Shown: positions 52,084-62,500 of the stretch, in pieces
Layout: every line of letters begins with the position of its first letter
Numbering within the stretch: position 1 is the stretch's first letter
Origin: Rhynchopus sp. YZ270_cl-10
Lineage: Eukaryota > Euglenozoa > Diplonemea > Diplonemida > Diplonemidae
NCBI GenBank assembly: GCA_964035575.1
Contig: OZ037897.1
Span: forward strand, 992,001 to 1,056,000
DNA length: 64,000 nucleotides
Direction of reading: 5' to 3'
Notes under the pieces: model-generated
Told to the model about the DNA's origin: nothing
Seen by the model: only the letters and a program-made list of their open reading frames with translations
Database searches by the model: none
Program-made: the position numbers and the translations under genes

Positions 52084-52627
52084 GATTATATTTTTTTCAG
52101 AGTGGAGTTCCACAGCACACCCGGTTTTTTTTCCGATAGCAATTACTTGTTTTTTTTTTTTTTTTTTTTTTTTTGTTGAAGATGTGTGCTTTGTTTTGTG
52201 TTGTTTTGCGCGCTATGCAATAAAATTCATCTAAACACGGAAGTGCTTTTACACAAAATACCAAAGTGATATTGGCTATTTATATAGAGTAGTGTACGGT
52301 TAAATGAGACGCGACACGAGAGACTACAAATTTTTTTTATTCAATTTTTGAATCAAAATGAATTAAAAAAAAGCCCTGGTTAATAATGTGCGCGTCTATT
52401 TAGTCAAGATTTGATTTTTGTTGACCGAAGACTCTGACCACTATCTCCCTCCCTCGACTGGTGTCGCCCATAGTTGTTCTTTTTGTTTTTGTTTTTGTTT
52501 TTTTTTTTTTTTCATTTCAATTTTTTTCCCCCCTGTACACACATTAACAAAGCAGAGAACAAATGCACTGTGTTGGGTGAAAACGACGCAAAAATAAATC
52601 CAAACAGAGCAGAATAACCTGATAGTG

Positions 52628-52690
52628 CCGAGCATCCTCGGGGGTGTCTTATTGGTGTCTGCCACCAATACAACTGAGCTTTTCAAAAAT
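52628..52690 (+). repeat. Diverged CATCC/GGGGTG element
   Basis: GCATCCTCGGGGGTGTC, then CCACCAATACAACTGAGCTT and TTCAAAA keeps the order of the copies at 323 and 27083 (CATCC hairpin, CACCAATACAA, TTTCAAAA). Confidence 0.4.
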
Positions 52691-53406
52691 AACCCATTTT
52701 CATATTGTTGACCCCCTCTCAACTGCTTTCAATTCTGTGAACTGAAAGTATATGAATCTCATGATTTGCATATATGGCTACCCCCCTCTTTTCTACCCAC
52801 AACAAACAATAAAAAAAAAAGTTTAAAGGGAAAAACCAACGTATACTCTAAAGACAAAAGCCTTCTCTGTGTTTTTTTTCTACGTTATTTGCTATTTTGA
52901 ACTCACCTCATCTCCCGTTACCCTCAGAGATGGTTTTTAGTGGTTTGACGCTGTGAAAGGCTCAAGGATAAGGTAGATAAGGCATTTGCACTCTGATGAC
53001 CACATTGTTGCAACAGAAGAAACAGCCGCACTCCCACACAAAACCCCCAGCTTGGTTGAGCGCAGACACGTACCCCCAGCTTCTCCTTGTAGAGTTCCCT
53101 CCTTTTACCCTCCTTATTTCAGGTCCACATCCCGGTGGTAGTACTGGCCACGTTCCAAAAAAAAAAAGTGTTCGATGTGCTTCACACTTTCACTTTCGTT
53201 GTTTAAATAAATTCCCTGCAGGACACACACACATATTCCCCACCCCCCACCCCCCCCACAACACAGCCCCAAAATCTCGTATTTATCCATACGAGCACTC
53301 TTATCAAATACTTTACCCCTTTTGTTTTGCACCTTTTTGTTTCGCATTTAGATAACCCTTTTCTTTCAAACCAATTTAGAGTCCCTTTTTTTTTGTTCAT
53401 TTTTAA

Positions 53407-54294
53407 ATGTCAGTGTCACCCAGCAGAGCTTCCAGCTCTTTGTCAGAAGGGGGTCGAAGTACTTCCCCTTCTTTGCCTGCTTGTACGGATGACCCTGTGT
53501 GCAGCTCGGTGGAAGATGCGCATGGGTGGATGCAGGATCGGATAGAGATGTTGCTGGGAGGTAATACGGAGAGCCACGGCGCGGTTGTGGTGAGCGATGA
53601 TGTGCCAATGTGGTTGTTGGACGCATTGTGTGATGGGAGACCTGGAAGCACCACGCTGGTATTGACCACACGGATCGATGAATGGGCGGAATTCGTCAAA
53701 GACGAAACCATAGTAATAACCTGCGGGATGCGTGCAGTGAAACGAGGCCTTATCCTACGGCACGATTCGCACCTCCACCTAACCTGTATCTCCTACTTTG
53801 TCAGTGGTGCGACCTTTGTGGTGGCGGATCTCGCGCTTCTCAGCGACCCAAACCGTCTTCACCTTCACGGTGTTCCATTCCACCCAAAAATCGCAGGGTA
53901 TCCACCACACCCGGTCTTTTCCAAATCTTATAATCGATATCTTGCAAGCGAGCCTGACCATGCGCTTGCCTTCGATACGGTACAGTACTCCGCTGTGGTA
54001 ACCGATCTGACCCGTCCGGTCACTCAAACACAATTCTCTTTGATAGCTCTGTTGGCGAAAAGGGCGCCGCTTAGTCTTGTCTGGGTGGAAACGCTTCCGC
54101 TACGGTTAATGAAGGCGGCGTCAGTGTTGATCGGATACAGCGAGATGGAAGCCTTTTCAGAAGGGTTGTTTGGGGGTGAGCACGACGACGATCCCGAGGA
54201 AGAAACCCTGATGCAGTTTGTCGAGGACCATGCGTGCATCTGCGGGCCAGCATTGGGGCGGAGGGTTCTGGGTGGGCCGGTGAAGAAAAAGTAA
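53407..54294 (+). CDS. Uncharacterised 295-aa protein
   Basis: Single-exon frame from ATG 53407 to TAA 54294. The N-terminal 40 residues are Ser/Pro-rich and probably disordered. The rest looks globular, with alternating hydrophobic strands (SHGAVVVSDDVPMWLLDALC, STTLVLTTRIDEWAEFV, TIVITCGMRAVKRGLIL, then ATFVVADLALLSD). Near the C-terminus is an acidic GGEHDDDPEEE stretch, then a Lys-rich end. The strand-helix alternation suggests an alpha/beta fold, but I see no Walker, Rossmann or catalytic signature. There is no signal peptide or membrane segment. It lies about 300 bases upstream of the coiled-coil gene, on the same strand. I do not recognise it. Confidence 0.7.
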   Translation: MSVSPSRASSSLSEGGRSTSPSLPACTDDPVCSSVEDAHGWMQDRIEMLLGGNTESHGAVVVSDDVPMWLLDALCDGRPGSTTLVLTTRIDEWAEFVKDETIVITCGMRAVKRGLILRHDSHLHLTCISYFVSGATFVVADLALLSDPNRLHLHGVPFHPKIAGYPPHPVFSKSYNRYLASEPDHALAFDTVQYSAVVTDLTRPVTQTQFSLIALLAKRAPLSLVWVETLPLRLMKAASVLIGYSEMEAFSEGLFGGEHDDDPEEETLMQFVEDHACICGPALGRRVLGGPVKKK

Positions 54295-54528
54295 TGAGAA
54301 AAAAAAAATCTCAAATCAGAGATTTACCCCCTTTCCCCCCTCTTTTGGGTGCCCTTCTGGAGCCCTCAAATATAAAGGATATCGCCTATTTTTTTACTCC
54401 AAATTTCAGTGAATTTTACTCAATTTCTCTCATTTTTCTAACAGACACGCGGACACAACAAACCACACAATGCGATAGTCACATCCCCTTTTAAACCACT
54501 AAGCCTTTAGCTTGAATTTCATACCCCA

Positions 54529-54581
<53 letters not shown>

Positions 54582-54598
54582 GAATCTGCCTGGAATAG
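54295..54598. other. Short spacer with a (CT)n tract
   Basis: No gene. It contains an uninterrupted CT microsatellite of about 23 units (about 54532-54578), then CCCTGAATCTGCCTGGAATAG directly before the next ATG. The tract plus AG could be the polypyrimidine tract of a 3' splice site. Confidence 0.6.
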
Positions 54599-55956
54599 AT
54601 GGTCCCGATCGCCTCGCAGGAGCTGGTGGAGGATGCACGAAGGGAGCAACTTGAGCGAGAAGTGAAGGAGCTATCCGCACGGTTGGGTAGGGGGATGGAC
54701 GGAGACATACAGAGGTTGCTTGCGTGTAGGGTGGAGGCGCATGGTGGGCAGGGGGGAGGTGGCAATGGGGGTAGTGTGGTTGGCAGTGCCTGGGACACAG
54801 CGTCGCATGCACTGCAGCAACGTAGTGCCAGCGCAGGGAGAAGGCGCCGTCCAGAGCTAGACAGCACCACACCGTCGCATCTCCTCTCACAACAGCAGCA
54901 CTACCCATCAGAGAGCCCGCAGTCCCTCGCTACAAAGAAGCTCTTGTTGCACGAAAGGCTCCGACATTTTGAGCGTGATGTGGGGCAAAGGTACGCAACT
55001 TTCATTTTTCTCTGATATTCGAATTTGTCAAGCGAACCCACAGACATTATTTTCCTTCCCCCCACCACAGCGAAACCGACGAGCAAAGCGTTCTTGAGAC
55101 GCAGAATGCAGCGCAGGCGAAGCTTATCAGCTCCTTACAAAACGAGCTGCGTGCGGAGCAGGCTGCACGCACGCTTCTCCAACGGGAATGCGAATCCCTG
55201 CGAGCCGAGGTCGGCGCTGTACGTGAATACGAACAAACCCTGGCGGGGCTCATTGACGAGAACCGCAAGCTGCAGCAGGCGTTTCCTTCTACGTCACCCC
55301 CGCCTCCCGCACCCACACCCACAACAGACCCACGCAGACAACGCATGCTGGCAGACCTCTCACGCCGTCTCGCCTCCCAAGCACAACACACCGACGCCGC
55401 CACCCACGCCGTCTGCGCAGCACTAACCGAACTCCGTGTCTTCATCGCCCTCCAACCTGCAGACTGGACGCAAACCGCACAGCACCTCCGCGAGGCCGAA
55501 ACCCGCCTGGAAGAGGCGGAGGAACGTTGCCTCGCTGCAGGGAGGGTAGGGGAACGGAGGAGGGACGCTACACCATCTCCAACAGAGGTTGCCCGGAGGC
55601 AGGAAGGGGATGCATCTGACGATGTGGCGCTGCTTCGCGGGAAGCAGGCTCGGCTAGGCTCAGTGCAGAGACAGGCAGAGCGTGTACGTGAGGAGCGAGC
55701 CACCCTGAAGAGAAGACTCTCAGAAGTAAGACAGAAGCGGCACGCTACCGAAGATTTGCTGCAAAGCAGTGGAGGTGGTGGTGGTGGTGGGGCTGAGGTA
55801 GAAGAACGTATCAGAACCTTGGCTGCCCGCGCAAGCACCTGTGAGGCAGGTATACACGAGGCAGATGCGCGAATGGACAGCAACCAACGCGAGCTGCAAG
55901 AAGAAGCAATGACCCTCGCAAACGAGATTGCTGCCATAGCAGCGCGTATTGGGTGA
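54599..55956 (+). CDS. Two-exon coiled-coil protein, about 425 aa
   Basis: Exons 54599-54990 and 55071-55956, joined by an 80-bp intron (donor GTACGC, acceptor CACCACAG, phase 2). The junction codon restores the frame SETDEQSVLETQNAAQ. Heptad-like helices lie at about 5-30 (ELVEDARREQLEREVKELS) and about 110-205 (LISSLQNELRAEQAARTLLQ, LRAEVGAVREYEQTLAGLI). They also fill most of 225-425 (HLREAETRLEEAEERCLAAG, RQAERVREERATLKRRLSEV). They are broken by Gly-rich and Pro-rich linkers and a Gly tract. It is a structural coiled coil with no diagnostic family motif. ATG 54599 directly follows AATAG, so it may be an internal exon start of a longer gene. Confidence 0.7.
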
Positions 55957-56507
55957 AGGTTAGTGAATTGCAAAAAAAACAAAAAAAAATTTTTAGACCT
56001 TGTTTGATATCCAGTTGTATTAGTATTTTAAGGTGACGAAGCATAACGAGAGGCTTAAGGTTCATCTTATCAACTTTTCTTTTCGCAAAAACCCCAACAA
56101 AAACGCATCTCAACTGAGATTCGTTTTTCGTTTTATCATGTTTCAACTGCTCTTTCTTTCTCCTCAGTTTTCCCTTTGAGGAAAATTTCCCCCCCTCTCC
56201 CGCTCTCTTAGCTCTTCCCCCAAAAAGGGGGAAAGGGGAGGGAAAAATGGAGACGACGTACATCCCACCGACCCAAAATCTGTTTTTAGAATCCTAGAAA
56301 AAAAAAAAAATTCGACCATTTTTTATCATTTGCATCACACTTTCCCTCCCCTTTCCCTCCCCACTACACTACACCCATCACAGAGGGTCCCCACCCCCTC
56401 TACCCCCTTCCCCCCTTCCCCCTTCCCCCCCCCTTCCCCCCCCTTTTTTTTTTGCGTTGGTCCAGAGAACAGAATCCCGGAGGGGGGGTCTTCAATAAGA
56501 GGGCACG
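55957..56507. other. Spacer before the giant gene
   Basis: No gene. It has a dispersed hairpin at 56030, then A runs and a long C/T tract (about 56330-56455). The tract ends in T9, then GCGTTGGTCCAG, an acceptor-like site 43 bases before the ATG at 56508. Confidence 0.6.
56030..56084 (+). repeat. Dispersed hairpin, AAGC/GCTT stem, ACGAGAG loop
   Basis: AAGGTGACGAAGCATAACGA, then GAGGCTTAAGGTTCATC and TTATCAACTTTTC. AAGC 56039-56042 pairs with GCTT 56053-56056. It lies 75 bases after the coiled-coil gene stop, a spacing like that of the 6841 copy after its gene. Confidence 0.6.
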
Positions 56508-59500
56508 ATGGCGAACCCAGCTACACTACCGTTGTCGCCGTCCGACATTTTGGTGCCAAAGAGTTTACCTTCGAGGCAGGGGCAGAGCGGGTCGGGGAAG
56601 ACCACAGTACCGGATGCTACGAAGCTGGGGTTGAACCATTTGTGGCATAACGATGAAAGGGTTGTCGAGGTGGCTCGAGCATACCGGCATGATACAGCAC
56701 CACATATGACCCCCACTTATGATTGCGGGGAGTTCGACTCGATCGATCAAACACATGATGTACAAAACCATGGGAAAATAATCCCTAGCAGCCGCTATCG
56801 AGAACAGCACACCAGAAGGCTGGTCGTGTTGAGCGAAGCCACGAAGGCGGATGCAACGAGATTCGCAGAGTCGCAGAATAGCATGGAGGAGATAGTGGAA
56901 GATGACTGCGACAGCGAGACGTCCTCCGAGAGCGAGGAGGACCCCGATGCTGCCATAGGCGACTCCGGTGGAGGTAACATGCTGGGTATACCGTTGGATC
57001 GCCCGCCGTCGTTGGCGCAGCGGACCTTAGACTGTGGTGCCGCAGTAGCATTGTCACTTCTCTCCTCCGTTGCGTTGGAATCACCAATTCTCATCCGTGA
57101 CGTCCTCCGGAACATCGACAAATGGCTTGACCACTGCGTGCCCTGCTCCCTCTCTCCACATACCGGATACGCAACCATGATGACCGGAGGCACCGTCCGC
57201 CGTCTCCTCTCATTCCTCCTCACCGCCTGGCAACGTGGTCACCCCGCTGCAGTGAAGCTTGCGATCCAGCTCGCCCTCTCCCGCGGAGAACTTCCCCTTC
57301 TCGTAGACGTCTCCTGGGGGCTCGTCACGCAAGAAAAGGCCGCAATCCCACCCCCATCCCCAAGCCGCAAAAAATCCAAGAAAGACCGCCACAAAGTACC
57401 ACTCCTCCCAGGGGAAGCTGTGATGGAGGAGTTAACCCATGCGCGCGAATTCCTCTTTTCTACCTACTGCCCAAGCAGACGGCTTGCGTTACCTGCCTTC
57501 CTCCGTGGAGAAAAGCGGGTTGCCGTTGGGGTAGGCGCTGTACAGGGGTTGGCAGTGTCGGGAGGAACTGCATCAGTTCTGATCGCCACTCCAGGACATA
57601 AGACTGGAGCTGCGTTGTTGCAGATGGCTGAAGGGATTGACAGAAGAGTGTTGACCCCGTTCCCGGTCGATGCAGATAGCGTGCCGTCTGTTGCGTCATT
57701 GCTTGGTGGCGGGATGATCGCAGTCGCTTCCTCTGCTGTCGCAGTGCACGACCCTAAGGACAGAGAATGCCTTCTCTTTGATGTGAACGTTTGCGACACA
57801 GCGACAAAGGCGTGGAAACGTTACCGTATCAAAATCCGCCATCCACACCGTCCCAACGAAAGGGTAATGTGCAAAGTGGTGAGTTTCAGTGACACCAAGC
57901 TCTCTCAAGAAAAGGTGATGGTAGTTCTCGCGACTTCGAGTGTTCCGGTGGATGAGAAGTCCTCGAGTAGTGCGAATCCTTCGTCCATGCGGAGACTGCT
58001 GATGGAGCTGCAGGGCCACCACCAATGGGAGGTGATGGTGACAAATGTGAGGGCAGGGGACATCGAGCTGGAGGCAGCAACGAACTCTCTGATTGGAAGC
58101 ATTTCGAGGGACACTGAGGTGAGCCCGCATCTGCAGGAGAACATTGCCGACCTTCTGATGAACGCAAGCCGTGCCGATAAGAAGTCTGATGAGGATAAGG
58201 ACGTCGCCATTTCGCGTGCCTCTGCGCATTGGGTGTCGCTTGAGGACGCAGTACCGCTTGAGAAGGATGCGGAGGAGGAGATTGACCTCAACTCCCGCAG
58301 TCCCAGCCCCACCCCAAGCGGGCCCACTGCGGAGAGGCCGTCGACGCCTGCAACGTCGCCTGGTGCGTCTAGCGCGAATGGGAGTGTTGCGTCGCATTCA
58401 CCCAGGTCACCTACCCATCACGATCCTACTCCTGCACCGGCAACGCCAAGTAACACCCCGGTTCCGACGGTTGAGCCAACAAGGAGTGTGATTCTGCGCA
58501 TCCCAGGGACAAGAACGAGGGGAGGAAGGCATAGGCAGAGTGCGCTGTCGTTGACGAGGAACTCCCTCCCAGAGTTCTCGCATGCGTTGCCGAAGATCTC
58601 GCGGTCGCAGCCGTGTACGTTGGAGGCGTGGGTGAGGGGTGCTGTCGACTCGCCTGCGACGATTCTGTGCTGGGGCACCCCAGAGTACCGTGTGCACCTC
58701 TCGATTGACAGGCAGAAGCGGCATACCCTGTACTTCGTGGGAAGCACCACGAAGCACCAACACCGAGGCGTCTCCGCAAGCGTGCCAGGAGCGGACAGCC
58801 ACCACTGGGTGCATTTGTGTGTGACATATGACGGTGCGAGTGGATGGGCGTTGTACCGCAATGGGAACCTCATTGGCGAGCCGCACCTCAAGGACGCACA
58901 TGACAAGCCTGCAGAGCAGGAGGACGGCCACGGGGTGACTGCGGCCCTCCGGGGTGTTCGTGTACCGCGTACGTCTTCTATCCCTGATATGCGTTCGTCA
59001 GACCGTGTCATGCATGGATCGCTTGGAAATGCCTTTGTCGGCTGCGTTGCTGAAGCCCGCGTCTGGTCTGAAGCAAGAACCGCGGACCAGGTGCGTGCCT
59101 ACCTGCACACCTCCCTCCGCGGGCACGACCTCTCCACTGAGTCGAACCTCCTCGCCTACTGGCCCATGGACCAGTCGGTTGGCGTCGTTGCCTTCGACCA
59201 CTCCGCACACCGCAGACACCTTCTCCTCCAGGACGGTGCTGGATGGGAGCACGTCCCCGACATGCCTGTCTTCAGACGTACCGATGCGAAGGCAGAGAAC
59301 TGGCCGACGTATATCCCATCCCTCCGCGGCCTCTCGATGTTCGTGGCGGACAAAGAGCTGATGCTGTCGGTCCCGAAGATGACAGGGGGCACTGCGAATG
59401 CGAGCAGGGTCATCAGCACCTACGACGCAAAGACGGGCACGCTCCTCCGCGAGAAGCTGATCCCCATCGGCCTTCCGGTGCTCTGCCAGGGTGTAGCTGA

Positions 59501-62500
59501 CGGAAGCGAGGGCGGCACCCCGCTTCCTTTGGACGGCCCCCTTGCGCTTGACACCGTCACCGGGGATGTGTGGGCCCTGTCACAACCTACCGGGCTGCTT
59601 GCTTCGGGATCCTCTGGTGGTGTGGCGGACACTGTGGCTGACGACGAGATGCCCACTCTTGGCGAGGCCGGCGACGACTGGCCACGTGTTGCCGGGAAGG
59701 GGATATTGAACATGCTGGGCTCGCTGGCACAGCGGCACACCCCGACTGCGCCTTCAGTGCTCTCCTCTCTGTACCTCTCCCCGGTTGTGTCCTGCCTGAA
59801 GACACTCTGCAGGCTGCTTGCGCTTGGCTGCCAAGCACACGATGTGGATCTATGCAAAGGCGCAGCCCGTCTTCTCAACGCCTGCTTCTCACAGAACGGA
59901 TGGTCCTCTCGGGCCATCTACCGCCACCAGGACATGCTTGAGGAGCTCTTCAACCATGCAGTGACCATTGTCAACGACAACTCCGCGTTCTGGACGACCC
60001 CCTCCCTCACGAACACGGTGGAGGAGCTGCTGCGGTCGGGTGTCTCCGCCGGGGTCTTCTTCCCGTCCACCACAGCAAAGGTCGCGCAATTCCAGAAGCT
60101 GCTACACCAGGGCTGGGGGTCTGGCACCCAGGGGTTGTCACCTAGCGAACGGACAGTCATGGATGTGCTGGTGAACGCCTTGGCTGGTGCCTCTGCACAC
60201 TACCTGCTGAAGGGGGAGAGTGTGAGCCAGATGCTGAAGCAGCTGGTCACCGCAGTGCGCCATGCTGATGCACCTCCGTTGCTTCCGTTGGCGTCGGCAC
60301 TGCAGCGTTGTGTGATCGGGTTGGCGACACGCGGCGAAGCTGAGTCCGAGCAGCGTCTTTGCAACTATCTGACAGAGCTCTTCAGCATCGCCAAGGATGA
60401 ACCCCACGACGCCCCGATCGCGATCTCAAACCTTGCGCCGATTCTGGTCGGATCGCTTTTCCTTCTGCATTCACGCCTCACCCCACACTGCGACCTGGTC
60501 AAAGAACTGATGGGGTTCAAAACCACACTGATCAAGCTCGCAGACTCACAACGCGGGGCACCCATTGTCAGCCTCACGGAGGCTGCGTCAACATTCTGGC
60601 ACGAACTGCGTCTCACCTCCTCTGGAAGCTCGCTGTCCTGCAGCACCTATGAGTTTGGCGCTGCCACAAGCGTCGCCCTCACGATCGACTCCGTTGGGGA
60701 CTACAGCGTTGTGTACTGGGACCCGAACAGAACGGGGTCGCTGCTCCAGAGCGCAGAGATTAGTGAAATCCGTCCGACGAGAGTTACGTTGGAGACATCC
60801 CGTTTGGTGATCGCAGAGGTGCAGGTCAAGGACGGCAGACGCCGTCGCCGTGCCACCAATGAGCGTGACTCTGCCCGCCCCGTCTCCGGTGTACTCCGCG
60901 CCTTTGGAACCGAAATGGCCCCCCGGATCGGCTGGCTGCTCGACCTCATCACATCCGTCTTCATGATCACTGTCCAGATTGCGTGCCACGCTGGCATTCA
61001 ACCGAACAATATGTCCTCCACCGTCGAAATGGAGTGGGTCACTGGGTCGGTCATATTCCGTGGTGGGATTGTTGAGGACGATTCGCTTCATAACGACATT
61101 TGTCTGGATCTGCTCAACGGGACAGAGGAAGGGCTTCGTGTCTTCAAGGAGCTGCAGGCCAAACTCTATGATGGAAGACAGCAGAACGGTGGCTACGGCA
61201 CCACCACCATGCTGCGGGCAATGCTCGCTGCCCTGGCACGTCTGACACACCCATTCCCGGTTCCTGCAACGATCAACGCCTTAGCACCTCTGATGTCTGT
61301 TGTAGAACTGCACAGAGACGCCATTTGCCTCAAGCTCGGTGACGACGGTGACGACATGGTCATCGACACCTTCGTAAAACGGTGCGAATTCATTGTACGC
61401 AGTGTACGTGACACCGGAGTGTCTACTGACAATGACACCTGGAGGCCTGGATTCGCGCCACCCACACGCAAACGGTCCGCCGCAGAGTTGGGTGAGCTGG
61501 GCAGACGCATGGCCTCCCCAGACCAACATGATGACAACGTGCTTCTTGCGGCGCACGAACTGCTCCGTCTCTGCACCTCACCGAATCTCGAGGTGAAGGA
61601 GCTCCACTCTGCCTTGGTCTCCCAAAAGAACTTCACCGAGAAGCGCCGTGAGGGCTTTGCCACCTGCGTGCAGATGCTCAACGAGGTTGCGGAGCTTCCT
61701 TTGGAGAAGGTGCCGCGGGGCTTCATCTTCCTTGAGGTCCTCCGGGTTGTCACTGCATGCGTCGCTGCTAGCGGGTCACACCCCCTTGCAGGCTGCCACG
61801 GAGCCGGACCTACTGCGTCAAGCCAAACGCAAAGCTGTTTCTTCGACATCCTCCGCACCGCCTTCTCAGCAGAAGGCATGACAGATCCGTTGCAACAGGC
61901 GCAACTCGAGGCGCTCCAAATGGCACTTCTACAGTTCGACTGGAACGCATCAGACCTATTCATGCTCGTAGAGGTGGGGGCACTCCGCAAGCTACACGAC
62001 AACTGCTCGCTGCCTGCGGTGCAGGCAAACTTCTCCACATACCAGCAACTCCATCTTTCACCGGATCTATGGCGTGGTGCCTTCTGCGTCGGAAGAGGTC
62101 TCCTCACATTGAAGCTGACTGCAGATGCATTAGGTGCCGCAGTCTTCAACCCACCCGGTACAGAGAACAACACTGCCGCATGGGCATGTGACCAACCTCT
62201 CGAGGTAGGTGCGTCTGCGACAGCGGCAGCAGCAGAGACAGAGGTTCTTCACACCGTCACACCATGGAAGCTGGACCCGCCCAATCCCAATGCACCGCGC
62301 GATGCGACCTGCCAATGTGAGTATTATGAGGTGAGAGTCTCCTCCCTCCAGCCAGTCGGGTCTGCGAATGGTGCGTACCTCGACCGTGACCGCCGCAGCA
62401 CCATTGCGATTGGATTGGCACGCTCCCCAACAGACGGCGGCGCGCCTTCGAAGTTCGTTTGGTGGAAGTCCGACGGCTCCTTTGCGTCAGAGCTTCGTTC

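Larger units (their letters stand above)
50925..53406. other. Spacer after the array, with duplicated fragments
   Basis: The stretch 51040-51170 and the stretch 52180-52335 match pieces of the copy 1 and copy 3 downstream flanks (ACCCATGTGGGTGATC, ATAGAGTAGTGTACGG). They are separated by about 1 kb of unrelated sequence, which suggests an insertion into an older flank. That kilobase contains an A/T-rich stretch (51240-51520), a pure T run of 30 (51553-51582), and the coding remnant at 51782. A diverged CATCC element is at 52628-52690. T- and C-rich tracts ending in AATTTAG (about 53379) precede the next ATG. Confidence 0.55.
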
